Source: Butyrivibrio proteoclasticus P6B7
Lineage (GTDB): Bacteria; Bacillota; Clostridia; Lachnospirales; Lachnospiraceae
NCBI RefSeq assembly: GCF_000622085.1
Contig: NZ_JHWL01000003.1
Span: 1 to 64,000, forward strand
Direction: 5' to 3'
Length of the DNA stretch: 64,000 bases
The notes beneath the pieces are model-generated. The model was given only the letters and a program-made list of their open reading frames with translations. It searched no databases and was not told where the DNA came from. Position 1 is the first letter of the stretch, and the number at the start of each line of letters is the position of its first letter. Below are positions 1 to 10,000 of this stretch, piece after piece. The translations under genes and the position numbers were made by a program.

Positions 1-184
<184 letters not shown>

Positions 185-340
185 AAAAGTTTGATCTGAC
201 CAGAACTAAAGCTTGGCTTTTTGTTCTGTCCGTTATTTACTAATTTGTTCTGAATAAATTCTCTTGGAATTTTTCAGGGTTGCATTACTGTTTATTTGTC
301 AATGTGCTTTGTTGTTGTAGCTCTCAGCCGCAACTCATTT

Positions 341-369
341 AGAATATCACAGCTTTGAATCTTTGTCAA
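341..369 (-). promoter_or_regulatory. rRNA promoter, proximal
   Basis: On the minus strand there is TTGACA (364-369), a 17-bp spacer and TATTCT (341-346), a good sigma-A promoter. It points at the 16S gene about 150 bp downstream and probably works with a second promoter further upstream. Confidence 0.65.
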
Positions 370-465
370 CAACTTTTTGAAAAGTTTTTTTGTTTTTCAA
401 AACTCTTTATTCAGGAACCGCTTGTTTCTGCGATTTCCGTCCGCTCTCTCAAGCGGGCAAAAGTT

Positions 466-494
466 ATTATAGCAAAGGGGGTACCCAAATGCAA
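466..494 (-). promoter_or_regulatory. rRNA promoter, distal
   Basis: The minus strand has TTGCAT (489-494), a 17-bp spacer and a perfect TATAAT (466-471), pointing at the 16S gene. Tandem promoters are usual for rrn operons. The rest of 185-705 holds no convincing gene. There is only a short palindrome around 564-577 and a GCGCA-rich stretch near 585-620 with no assigned role. Confidence 0.6.
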
Positions 495-705
495 CACCTT
501 TTTTTATAAATTTTCAAGAAATTTTCCGACCACTATATATTGGTGTTTTCACCCTTAAAGCCAACCACTTGTAGTGGTGTAACTGCGCATCGTTACTGGA
601 TTTGCGCAATTACGCATGCATTTTTCCCCTTTTTGTGCCAATCATATATACAAAACACTCATATTTCTTTTTAAAACTATATCGTTTACTCTTATATATA
701 GAAAA

Positions 706-740
706 AGCTGAGGACTGTCTTCATAATCAATCCCCAGCTC
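706..740 (-). terminator. Rho-independent terminator
   Basis: Just after the stop codon of the small host gene at 752, the minus strand forms an imperfect AGCTG..CAGCT hairpin followed by TTTTTC. It ends transcription of that gene before the rRNA promoters. Confidence 0.7.
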
Positions 741-751
741 TTCTCTTCCGC

Positions 752-1066
752 TTATTCTATAAATGAATCAAAGGCCTCTGTCTCTATCTCTCCTGATCCT
801 GTCAGTTCATTACCATCTTCATCGTATAGCCTGTATGACTGCTGAACGCTTCCAAGTGATGCTTCACCTTCTATTGCAAGAAGCATTCTATAGCAGCTTT
901 CATTCATTATGGTATTAACCAGGCTACGAATATCTTCTATAGAAGCACCATCTTCTACAAGCCTTTCTATAATAAGTCCCACTTCTGTTTCCTCATCAGA
1001 AAAATAGATGTCCATTACTTCATCTTTGTCCTGTTTAACCAGCTGTACAAACTCTTTTCCCGTCAT
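752..1066 (-). CDS. Uncharacterised small acidic protein (104 aa)
   Basis: I do not recognise the family. The start is the ATG at 1066 because a GGAG ribosome-binding site lies seven bases before it; an in-frame extension to 1141 has no such site. The product is soluble, acidic and probably alpha-helical in its first two thirds, beginning MTGKEFVQLV. The C-terminal third (RLYDEDGNELTGSGEIE) reads like a beta hairpin. There is no signal peptide or membrane segment. It lies outside the phage attachment site, between the rRNA operon and the displaced terminator of tRNA-Ser, so it is a host gene and not phage cargo. It appears monocistronic, with its own terminator. Confidence 0.7.
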   Translation of the reverse strand: MTGKEFVQLVKQDKDEVMDIYFSDEETEVGLIIERLVEDGASIEDIRSLVNTIMNESCYRMLLAIEGEASLGSVQQSYRLYDEDGNELTGSGEIETEAFDSFIE

Positions 1067-1197
1067 ATCATTCTCCAAGCATGCTTTATTTCGCCCAGCA
1101 TTACAGGTCATCATGTAAGGCGCTAATAAATACAATGTCACTTATCTATACTTTTATCAATATGTAAATAGGCACTTTTTGAATTTGGACACAAAAA

Positions 1198-1218
1198 AAG
1201 ATGGCTAAAAGCCATCTT
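1198..1218 (-). terminator. Displaced terminator of tRNA-Ser
   Basis: A perfect 8-bp stem (AAGATGGC/GCCATCTT) with a 5-nt loop is followed on the minus strand by a run of seven U residues (1193-1199). It lies 8 bp beyond the left attachment core. Before integration this would have been directly downstream of tRNA-Ser(GCT). The prophage has separated gene and terminator by 40 kb. Confidence 0.75.
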
Positions 1219-1225
1219 CTTGATC

Positions 1226-1248
1226 AACGGAGAAAGCGGGATTTGAAC
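1226..1248. other. attL core of the prophage
   Basis: The 23 bp beginning AACGGAGAAAGCGG are identical to 41222-41244, which form the 3' end of the intact tRNA-Ser. The sequence diverges immediately on the phage side (AATCTC here, CCGCGC there). This is the usual signature of a tyrosine-recombinase phage integrated into a tRNA 3' end. The copy here is the displaced host 3' tRNA fragment. Confidence 0.92.
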
Positions 1249-1297
1249 AATCTCTCTTATGGGTTGCAATCCGCTATTCTCCGCTATTGTTTTTATC

Positions 1298-1318
1298 CGT
1301 GTGCATTATCGTGTGCAC
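1298..1318 (+). repeat. Left copy of probable integrase arm-site repeat
   Basis: A 21-bp sequence made of CGTGTGCAT followed by a second CGTGTGCAC half recurs with one mismatch at 41074-41094. Both copies lie inside the prophage, 50-150 bp from the cores, in the same orientation. This is the expected place for arm-type binding sites of the integrase. Confidence 0.6.
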
Positions 1319-1328
1319 CAGAAGTATT

Positions 1329-2126
1329 TTAACTCTTCTTATTAATAATCTCGTTTACTTTCCTCTGCACTTCTGCGTAGTCATAGCCTGCCAGAGTGAG
1401 CAGCTTCTTTCTTGTAGGGTTAGTCTTAGCAGTGCCCCACTTGCCATCTAACACTTCCTGGGCTACCTCATCCACGCTCTTCTTAATAGGAGTCTGTGCG
1501 ATCAGACTCACTACTCCGTCAAAGTCCACATTGAGATCGCACTTTGTTTTCACACCAGAGACATTACCCTTGCTTGAGTACTGCCATGCTACCGCAATGC
1601 TTGCACTCGGCTTGAGGCTTGATGTTGGGTTATACATGCCTGTATCATTCTTAGGATACCTGGCGATCCAGAAGTCGAAAGATCTCTTAAGATCATCATG
1701 GATCAGTCTTATGTACCAGTCTCTGTTGCAGTAGATACCTACAAAGTATCCTGCCTTGATAAAGATATCAGCATAGATATTTGCAAGATCTCTTATGTAT
1801 GCCTTGCCCTTAGCCTCTACTGTCTTATCCTCAAGATCAAGCCAGATACCATACTCAAGCTTCCTTCCCTTAAGGTGCTTAAGGAGTGACTCTGCATCTG
1901 CTACTGGATCAGCCATAGAAGCCCTGGCGATATAAATATATACGCCCCTGGCAATTCCATACTTGCCCGCCTCGTTATAGTTATACTCAAAGTACTCATC
2001 AATCCTGTGAGACTGTGCCTCATACTGGCACTTAAGGATTGCAAACTTCTTATTGTTTGCAGCCACATACTCCCAGTTGATCTCTCCGTTATGATGAGAT
2101 ACATCTATACCTAGTACTTCTCCCAT
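1329..2126 (-). CDS. GH25 endolysin with C-terminal CW_7-type wall-binding repeat
   Basis: This is a phage endolysin of the glycosyl hydrolase 25 (Cellosyl/Chalaropsis muramidase) family, which cuts N-acetylmuramyl-beta-1,4-N-acetylglucosamine bonds. Family motifs are visible: GIDVSHHNG at residues 6-14 and the catalytic WLDLED near residue 95. The catalytic domain covers about residues 4-205. The last 50 residues (VDEVAQEVLDGKWGT onwards) match the CW_7/Cpl-7 peptidoglycan-binding repeat. There is no signal peptide, as expected for holin-dependent release. It is the last gene of the lysis cassette, 2 bp after the LLH holin, and ends about 80 bp from attL. Confidence 0.93.
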   Translation of the reverse strand: MGEVLGIDVSHHNGEINWEYVAANNKKFAILKCQYEAQSHRIDEYFEYNYNEAGKYGIARGVYIYIARASMADPVADAESLLKHLKGRKLEYGIWLDLEDKTVEAKGKAYIRDLANIYADIFIKAGYFVGIYCNRDWYIRLIHDDLKRSFDFWIARYPKNDTGMYNPTSSLKPSASIAVAWQYSSKGNVSGVKTKCDLNVDFDGVVSLIAQTPIKKSVDEVAQEVLDGKWGTAKTNPTRKKLLTLAGYDYAEVQRKVNEIINKKS

Positions 2127-2127
2127 T

Positions 2128-2436
2128 TTATTCCCTCTTCATATTAAATACTGCTGCCTCAATGAGCTGTTCCAACTGATCATAAGTAATAGTTACACCA
2201 TGCTCCATCATCCAGTCCGTGACAAATTTTATAACTTCTTCCTTCTTGGCAGCTCCTTGCCCGCTCCCTTTAATAGTCTGCTCTGCTGCTCTTACCGCAA
2301 CCTCTACCATATCAAGAAGCTTCTGGTACTTTACATCTGCAGTCTTTGCCTTGATAAAAGGAATCAGATAAACTGCCACAAGTGCAGACACCACAGATAC
2401 CACAATCTTTAAGATGTTAAATGTTACTTCGTTCAT
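2128..2436 (-). CDS. Phage holin, LLH family
   Basis: The 102-residue product has one N-terminal membrane segment (residues 8-28, ILKIVVSVVSALVAVYLIPF). A long amphipathic helical tail follows, with the VAVRAAEQ..G.G..KKEEV pattern of the LLH (Lactobacillus phage) holin family. It would form inner-membrane lesions that release the GH25 endolysin encoded next to it. Its stop overlaps the start region of the downstream lysis genes, consistent with translational coupling. LLH holins are often paired with a second small membrane protein, as here with 2436-2705. Confidence 0.85.
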   Translation of the reverse strand: MNEVTFNILKIVVSVVSALVAVYLIPFIKAKTADVKYQKLLDMVEVAVRAAEQTIKGSGQGAAKKEEVIKFVTDWMMEHGVTITYDQLEQLIEAAVFNMKRE

Positions 2437-2705
2437 TATTCCTCCTCTGGCATTCCTGCCTCATAATCTGCAAGTTTCTGTTTCTTTTCCTGCTTCTTTT
2501 CAAAGTATGCTTTACACATATATCCTAAGATCACTGCGACTATCTCAGTGATCCAGGCAATGCCAAGCTCTGCCACTGGATCCCTACCGAATGCAGACAG
2601 CACAAAAGGAATCTCTGCGCTGATCACTCCCACAACCAGGAGTGCCTTAACTGCTTTTTTAGTATATGTAGGGAAAGTCTCATACTTCTTTTTAATACTG
2701 CTCAT
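2436..2705 (-). CDS. Small membrane protein of lysis cassette, probable holin partner
   Basis: The 89-residue protein has two probable membrane helices (about residues 19-39 and 47-66) with a charged, lysine-rich C-terminal tail (KKQEKKQK). This is a holin or antiholin shape. I cannot assign a named family. It is packed with no gap between the coiled-coil membrane protein and the LLH holin, so a role in lysis timing is inferred from context. An alternative is a superinfection-exclusion membrane protein. Confidence 0.7.
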   Translation of the reverse strand: MSSIKKKYETFPTYTKKAVKALLVVGVISAEIPFVLSAFGRDPVAELGIAWITEIVAVILGYMCKAYFEKKQEKKQKLADYEAGMPEEE

Positions 2706-2714
2706 ACGTGCCTC

Positions 2715-3071
2715 CTATCTTTTTGATAGGTAACTGTTAAGATCTTCCTTAGCTTTCTCTAAGCTTTTACTCATCTCTTTATGCTCGACCAGGCAATACT
2801 GTATCTCAAACTCTACAAGTGCGAGCACTGAATGTATGAGTACCTCGTTGGTATCGTCCTGCTCCCTAAACCTATCATTGCCCTGCTTAAGAGCCATCTT
2901 GATATCCGTAATCTCTACGTCATGCGCATCAACCCTGCTCTTAAGAGTATTGAAGGGCTCTGCCGCCTTGCCTTTGAGAGTATTCTGCTTGTCGATAATG
3001 TTTAGGACTGTGAGGGTGAAACCACATACCCCAACAATGAAAGCCATAATCTCCATTGGTGTGAATGCCAT
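2715..3071 (-). CDS. Membrane-anchored coiled-coil protein, XhlA-like position
   Basis: The start is the ATG at 3071, preceded by AAGGAGGAGAGAT; a longer reading from 3092 lacks support. The 118-residue product starts with a hydrophobic segment (MEIMAFIVGVCGFTLTVLNI). A predicted helical coiled coil follows (KSRVDAHDVEITDIKMALKQ and onwards). This is the layout of phage XhlA/haemolysin-type accessory lysis proteins, though the TM is at the opposite end from classical XhlA. It lies between the BppU-like structural gene and the holins. Function is inferred from position only. Confidence 0.65.
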   Translation of the reverse strand: MAFTPMEIMAFIVGVCGFTLTVLNIIDKQNTLKGKAAEPFNTLKSRVDAHDVEITDIKMALKQGNDRFREQDDTNEVLIHSVLALVEFEIQYCLVEHKEMSKSLEKAKEDLNSYLSKR

Positions 3072-3082
3072 ATCTCTCCTCC

Positions 3083-3985
3083 TTACTCCCAACTATAAGC
3101 AACTACGCCACCTGTAACTGTTACCTTGAGGCTATATGTACCTGCGGTAGTAGGAAGGTTAAGCTTACTGATCTGCTGCTGAGCCTGTGTAGCATAGCCC
3201 TGTGCTTGCCCTCTTGCAGTCTCTGCTGCTGTTTTTGCATTCAGTGCATCCTGTGCACTTCCTGCTGCTGCAGTTGCAGAGTCACCTGCTGCATCCTCAG
3301 ATAAGCCTGCGTTATACTCGGAGGTTGCTGCTGCCAGTGCAGAAGCTGCTGCGGCTGCTGCCGCACTCTCATCTATACTGTCCTCTGGATCTGTGGCACC
3401 AGAGATATATGCCATATCCTCAAGAGTTATATCTACCTGCTCACTTCCTGTATAGGCTGTTTCCTCTCCTTCAATGTTGAGGTTGAGCGGGTAAGGGTTA
3501 GGCAATGCAGTATTCTCTGACATTACCTCTATCTTCTGGATAGCTATAAGAGCTCTGTTAAGAAGATCTCTGAATCCAGAGAGATCTGACTCAGACACAA
3601 GATCATCCTCGTTATAGAGGGCATTCCTTACCTTAAGGTAGAACTCAAAGGAAGTGATCTGAGTATTGTCTGATCCCAGGAGTGTAACTGTCATGGTGAT
3701 ATTCCCAGACTCATCCATCATTGCTGCAGGGATCGTGTACTCTATCTCATTGATATAATGCTCGTCCTCATCCTGCAAGATTGTAGCGTCACCAAAGATC
3801 ACTGTACCATCCTGCTTTACTGCACGCACCAGGGCAGCAGTAACTGTGAGCATTTCCATAGGTGTTTTATTTGCAAGCAGGGTAAAGTGGCAGACTCTGC
3901 TATTTACGTCTCCCTCACTTACAATGATTGTGTTTGATTTATTAGGTCTGGCAAAGTCCACGACCATATCATAAGTAAGCTTCAT
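3083..3985 (-). CDS. BppU-like baseplate/adsorption protein
   Basis: The N-terminal ~150 residues fit the BppU N-terminal domain, an all-beta module of phage distal-tail or baseplate proteins (SRVCHFTLLANKTPMEML...VKQDGTVIFGDATI). The middle is an alanine-rich helical stretch (residues ~205-275) typical of trimeric fibre shafts. A short beta tail ends the protein (AGTYSLKVTVTGGVVAYSWE). It would link receptor-binding parts to the virion. It is the first gene after the terminator of the giant polyvalent gene and heads the lysis-side transcription unit. Confidence 0.75.
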   Translation of the reverse strand: MKLTYDMVVDFARPNKSNTIIVSEGDVNSRVCHFTLLANKTPMEMLTVTAALVRAVKQDGTVIFGDATILQDEDEHYINEIEYTIPAAMMDESGNITMTVTLLGSDNTQITSFEFYLKVRNALYNEDDLVSESDLSGFRDLLNRALIAIQKIEVMSENTALPNPYPLNLNIEGEETAYTGSEQVDITLEDMAYISGATDPEDSIDESAAAAAAASALAAATSEYNAGLSEDAAGDSATAAAGSAQDALNAKTAAETARGQAQGYATQAQQQISKLNLPTTAGTYSLKVTVTGGVVAYSWE

Positions 3986-4020
3986 GTGTTTTTACCTCCA
4001 TATACTCATCATATTAAAAA

Positions 4021-4050
4021 GAGAGTGCCCTTTATAGAGCACCCTCTTCT
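4021..4050 (-). terminator. Terminator after the giant gene, containing a copy of the late motif
   Basis: Minus-strand hairpin AAGAG-GTGC/GCAC-CTCTT with a small bulge, followed by TTTTTAAT, immediately downstream of the stop at 4054. The left arm and loop contain the 13-mer TATAGAGCACCCT (plus strand, 4033-4045), which also occurs before the terminase operon. Confidence 0.75.
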
Positions 4051-4053
4051 TAC

Positions 4054-7000
4054 TTACCAGGGTTTTTGATCGTACTCATCCATGAGATCTATGATCTGGT
4101 CAAGCTCATACTGGTAGTAGTCTCCTCCATACTTCTTGGCGATCTTAGTACCAACCTGCTCATCTATGTACGCCTTGATTGTGGCTACCCTTATGAGCAT
4201 CTGCTGTGCGCTATAGTCTCCATTTTTGTACGCTTTTACAAGAGGTTTCGTATAATCAGTAGTGAGTGAGGACTTGATTGTGCTTGCTGCATCCTTCTGA
4301 GACTCTACGCTTGTATCATCTCCCATGAGTTTTACTGCCCACTCATTGACTGCTTGCTTGTAATCACCCTTGCCAGACTCTAAGATATCGTAGGTGTTCT
4401 GCTTAAGCTCTTTCTTCTCCTCCTGCAGTTGCTTCTTTGCTGCAGAGGCTGCCGCCTTCTCCTCAAGAGCCTTAGCTGCACTGTCATAGTTAGTGCCCTT
4501 CTCTATAGCATTCAGAGCCTTGTTGACATTGCCCTCTATTACACTGTCAATGTCATTGTCTCTGTTGTACTTGATCGTGGATCCGTAACCCTTAACTAAG
4601 TGCTCGATCATCTTATCTGGCTCTTTGGTTTCCATGAGGAGCTTGACTGCATCCTCTATACCTTCCCCAGACTCGACTGCATCATCCAGGAGATTGTAAG
4701 CAGGATCCTTATACTGCCAGTCTGCCAGGAGCGCCTCTGTCTCTTCCTCACTCATACCTGTTGCAAGGAAGCCCTTAGCTGCAAGCTCTCCCAGAGCAAT
4801 AGCCTTCTCTCTGTCTCCCTCTTCCTCGGAGTTATAGAGCTCGTAGTAATCTGACTTATACCTTGAGGTTATGCCCGACTGCACATCCTTGATAACTCCA
4901 TCCTCATCCATTGCCTTATCTACAAGAGCCTGGATCTCTTCAACACTCTTATCTGCCTTGATCGCATTGTAGATAGCAGAGTACTTATTCCCATCAAGAG
5001 TTTTCTTAAGGTCTGGCATGAATGCATTGTAGATTGACATTGCATCTCTTGCGAGGTTGTAAGCAGGAATACCTGTAAGCTGTGATAATGGTCTTGAAAG
5101 AGTCATTACCATACCATAAGGAGTTTTCCTACTGGTGCCGCTCATGTACTTAGTAACCTCTGTGGCTGCATCAATAAGAGAGTTGATCGCATCCGTATCC
5201 ATTCTGTTAGAGGATGAGCTCTGGAAGTTTGACTCTCCTGTGATAAGACTCTTTACTCCATTGTACAGAGTGTTTGACGCATCCTTAAGTACAGGGATGA
5301 GGTTTAAAGGATTGACGTTATCAATGGCGTTATCCTTAAGAGCTTCTACATATACCTCGCCCCAGTCTGTATCGTCTGTATCCTTTCTGAATGCATCTAT
5401 CACTGCTGCTGCCGCAGATGTAATTACGTTGGTGAGCATGAATACAAACGCTGCCTTAGTAGTCCTCTTAAATCCCTTGCCGCTATGCATATCCTCAACA
5501 ATAGCCTTCATGAGCATATTGTAGGACTTAGTAGGCTCAGCCATGAATGCGGTCTGCAGCTTGTTAAGAGTATCCTTTGATCTCATGTACTGAGATCTGT
5601 GGAGTGTGGAGTCTACAACCTGTGTCTGATCTACTACTTCGTCAAAGCGATCTTTGATCCTCTGGTTGAGCTCCTCCTTAGAGATATGCTCCTTCCTTGC
5701 CTTAGCCTGCTGCTCCTTAGTAACTGCAGTATAGAGCACGCCCCAGGTAAGATCATCTGCCCATCCTGCAGGAGCCATTGATATATTCTTTGCCGACTCT
5801 GCCAGTGTGGACTGTCCTGTTATGATCTCCTTCATGGACTTACCTATTGAAGTCTCAAAGTATCCCTGTGACTTCCACCATGCGATCTCAGACTCCTCTC
5901 TCATCTTATTGCCGATCTTGTGAGCCTGTATCGGAGATACTGCAGCACCGATAAGATACTGAGGATCTATGGTGTTCATAGCTCTAAAGTAAGCTGTTGG
6001 CTGCTGAATGATAACTCTGATATTGGCACCTACTGCTGCTGCCTTATAGTTGGATATAAGTGCGTCTGTGAAGTTGCCGATATACTGAGACTTCTCATTG
6101 CCATTGAGATCCTGCATAAGCTTAGTGAAGTAATTTGTACCTCCCTCTCCGCTTATGGTCTTGATAGCCTTCTGCACGCTATTCCACTTGCCCATATCCT
6201 CATCTATCTTATCCACTACCTTGTAGTTAAACCATCTGGTAGCATCCTTCATTGCAGGAGCAAAGCCATGATATGTAGCCATATCTGCCACGTGGGTAGT
6301 AAATACGTCAAAGATATCTTTGATAATGATAGGGTTAGTTGCATTCTGCACAAGCTGCTTAGTGAATCCAGATCTCTCTATACCATTGAGGGAATCCCTG
6401 GAAGTGTTGCTGTTGTTTGCAGCAATGTAGCTCTTGTCTGTACTGATAGGGAAGTAATTCTCATCCGTGAACTTCTCAAAGCCATACATGATCATGGATG
6501 TTTCGTTGCCATCCTTTGCACACTCCACTGCCATGTACTGCTGCAGCTTGTCTGCAATCTCCTTCTGCTGAGGAGTAAGTGTGTTAATGATACTCTCGAT
6601 CTCGCTCTCAGAGAGATGTACTGGTGTAGCATTCTGATTAAATACCCTGTTGCCCAGTCCGATCTTCTTTGTAACAGTGTCTGCCTCTACGCCTCCCTTG
6701 AAGTGGAGTACTGCCTGCTGCCTCTTGTTGAGCTCATACAGTGACATGATCTGTGCGGTAGTTAAAGAGATCTCTCCGTCTGTTACATGGAAGTTATGGA
6801 GATCTGCCTTAAGTCCAGTCCAATTATTGAGATCCCTTTTCTTGACACCTTCCATGACTTCCTGCATAAAGCCCTGTGCCTTGCGGATATCTGCCACCTT
6901 AGTATTAAAGCCCTTCCTCAGTGCCTTATATACCTTCTTACCTCCTTCTCCCAGGAGAGTGAAGTAAGTCTCTGGTGTAGCCATGTCAAGTCTCAAGGTC

Positions 7001-10000
7001 TGAGTGATCTTGTTATACATCTTGCCATGAGTCTTGTTGTTCTTGATACCACTTGCCATTGCCAGGGTATCTGCACCCATCTCCTCAATATCCTCATTCT
7101 GAGCGAATGCCTTATTGCCCTGGTTGATCGCATGCATGATGTTACGCAGTGCATTATTGATCACTCTAAGATCTGAGGAGCTCATGTTATTTACAGTGAG
7201 TGACGCTCTGTTGCGGGTGATCACATCTGAGAGTGCATCTGCCAGTGTCTCATCAATCTGCTGCATGAGATTATTCATATCCTGGTGCTCAAAGGAATCA
7301 CTGTTCTTAACCTTGCGCAGGATCTCCTGCATGGAACTCATTCTATCTACCCATGTCCTGGTTGCCTGTGATCCTGTACCTGCGCCCAGTGCCATGTAGT
7401 AGCGTCTGATAACATCCTCTTTACTATCGCCCTCAATGGTATCAAATACCATCTGTCTCTTGCCTGTGGAATCTGTTACGGAGTGATTGAATACTCTCAC
7501 ATAATACATTCCCTTTTTGTTCACCTTAACCTCTGGCTCTACAAAATCAAGAGCGTTGAGGAATTCAAGCACTGGCTCCATCATGTCTGTAGGTACATGG
7601 TGCTGCTCAGTAGGGCTCATGATCCAGTTAGTAAGAGTGCGGGCTCTCTTAGAGATCTTCTCTCTCTGTTCTCTGGCTGCTCTCTGCTCTCTGGCACTCT
7701 GAGCTCTCTCTTTATTCTTAGCCTTGAGCGCTGCGATCTTCTCTAAGGAGTCCTGCCTCTGCTCCATCATACGGACTCTGTTATCATATCTGCCCTTCTT
7801 GAGCTCGTCCTTCATCTTCTGGCGTACATCTGCAAGGCGCTGATCATATCTCTCTTTAACCTTCTGCTGATACTCAAGGCGCTTCTTATTCATGCGCTCT
7901 CTAGCCTTAGCTACTCTCTCATTGGCTTTCTCACGTACCTGCTGCCTGTACTCGCCCTGCTTAGCCTTAAGCTTATCGGACTTCTTATTATCGGACTCCT
8001 CAGCCTGGACTCCCAGATATTCCTCTACGATCCTCATTGCAAGATCTTTCGCAACATCCTCATAGTCTCCATCAAAGCTATTTACAGGTGATGGTCTCAA
8101 GGACTCCAATACATCCATGAGGGCAAGTGGCTGATTGCCTACTGCTATATCCTGGTCAAGAAGATATCCTGTGCTTGCACAGATCTCTTCCCAGAGTCCA
8201 TCAAGGTATGATCCATTGTTGCTGATTGTCAGAGGATACATAGCCTTCTTGAAGTCTGCATAAGATCCCAGGGCACTCTTAACCTCTGCCATCTGCTCAT
8301 CATTGAGCTTGATCTTGTAGCCCTTCATTGCATTTATGAATGACTTATACTCTGCATCTCCTACTGTGTGAGTTGCCTCATCCAGTACAGGCTTAGCTAT
8401 CTCCTCCATGACTCTCATCATATCGGTATAGTTGACATGATCACCTGTCTGCATGTAAGCAAAAGCCTTCTCCATCATATCTGCAAAAGCCTTAGTGTTA
8501 ATGGTTGAGCCATACTCCTGCTTCAATTTGATAGCAATTCTCTTTACCTTGCCATAATCTACATCCTGCCCCTTAAGAGCCTGCATGCCTTCCTCAAGGA
8601 TTGAAGCACCATCTACATTAAATGTCTCATCAAATAGAGACTCCCATGCCTCGTCAATATCCATTGAGAATCTAACGCCTGTATCCTTAGACTCAGACTC
8701 AAGGAGCTTAGTCCTCTGATCCTCATTGCCTGCTTCGTAGGTCTTGTACTGGATACCCTTCTCCTCAAGGGCATCAAATACCTTCTGTGAGGAATTGCTT
8801 GGTAAGATAACACTTGCTATCTCATTGAGCCATACTGCTCTTCTTGGCTTAGCCTCAAAGTATCCTGTAGGAAGCTCAGCGATATCATGCATGAGATCCA
8901 CGATCTTCTGCGCTGTGTCCTCCTGGATGTTGAGAGTGCGGTACTCACGCAGCACCTTATCAATGCCCTTAACAGTCTTGGCAGATCTTACTGCATCTGC
9001 TATAGCCTCTGCTGCACGATCAAAGGAAATAAATCCATTCTTCTCGTTAGGATCCTCTATCTCGTGGATGATCTCTGTAAATCTTCTTGAGTGATCATCT
9101 GTCAAAGCTGAGTGCTCTTCCTCGGAGATCATACGGAGCTGTGCTTCATTGGCGTGGATATCCTCAATGCTTGTAAAGTCCTTAGTAGCAATAGCCTGGA
9201 TTGCAGACTGTGCAAAGAATCCATCTGCGCCCTTCGCATCCTCGCTATTCATAATGCGCACGATATTCTCAAGCGTAACCTCATCATGCAGCGCCTCCCA
9301 GGATCTTCTGTTTCCAGAGTAGGTAAACGTATCCTTCTCGTTGCGCAGTCCTCTCTTCTCGACTATTCCATCAAAGAAGCTATCAAGCCAGTCTGTGTAC
9401 TCTTTCTCTCTACTCTCGATCTCTGCGGCTATTACATCTCTGAGCTTGGCATAGTCTGGTACCTGCTTAATGCCCTCATCATAGTAATTGAGTACACCCT
9501 TTCTGATCTGATCCAGTTTGCTAAATCCAAAGTTATTGGAATCGTAGAGATCTTTCTCCGCAAGCTTCCTAAGCTTGGGATTTTTTTTCATGGAATACTT
9601 CTCTCTAAATTGCTCATTGAGTGCAGCTCTTACCTGCTCCTCAAATTCTGGGTGATCTTTTAAATACTGAGATCCGCTCTCGTTGAAGTCTCTGAATGCC
9701 TGTTCACCGATCTTCTCAGCCACAGCTATGATCTGGTCATTGTACCACTCTGTCATTGGAGCAAGTTGTCCGTCTGTTGTGCCAGGATCTACCTCGACTC
9801 CGATACTCTTAAGGAAAGCATACTTAAGCGCATCCTTCTCCCTGTATGCCTCTACAGGATTGCCATTCATTCTGTTGATAGCGTCTGACATATTATCTGT
9901 ATCGAATGCTACCCTTGAGAGTGAAGCCTGGATATCCTTCGGTACAAGCTCATCAAACTTATTCCAGAGCTCACCTGCCTTCTCTGAGTTGATCTTAACC

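Noticed and set aside
1226-1290. A second tRNA gene at the left end
   Set aside because: Only 23 bp match the tRNA 3' end. No anticodon arm or D arm can be formed, so this is an attachment-site remnant.
3202-3480. Leucine-rich plus-strand frame inside the BppU-like gene
   Set aside because: It is the antisense of the alanine-rich shaft, without a ribosome-binding site. The low-complexity composition is an artefact.
5920-6744. A 274-residue plus-strand frame inside the giant gene
   Set aside because: It is rich in Cys, Leu and Ser, as is typical for the antisense of this codon usage, has no start signal and no known domain, and overlaps conserved coding sequence.
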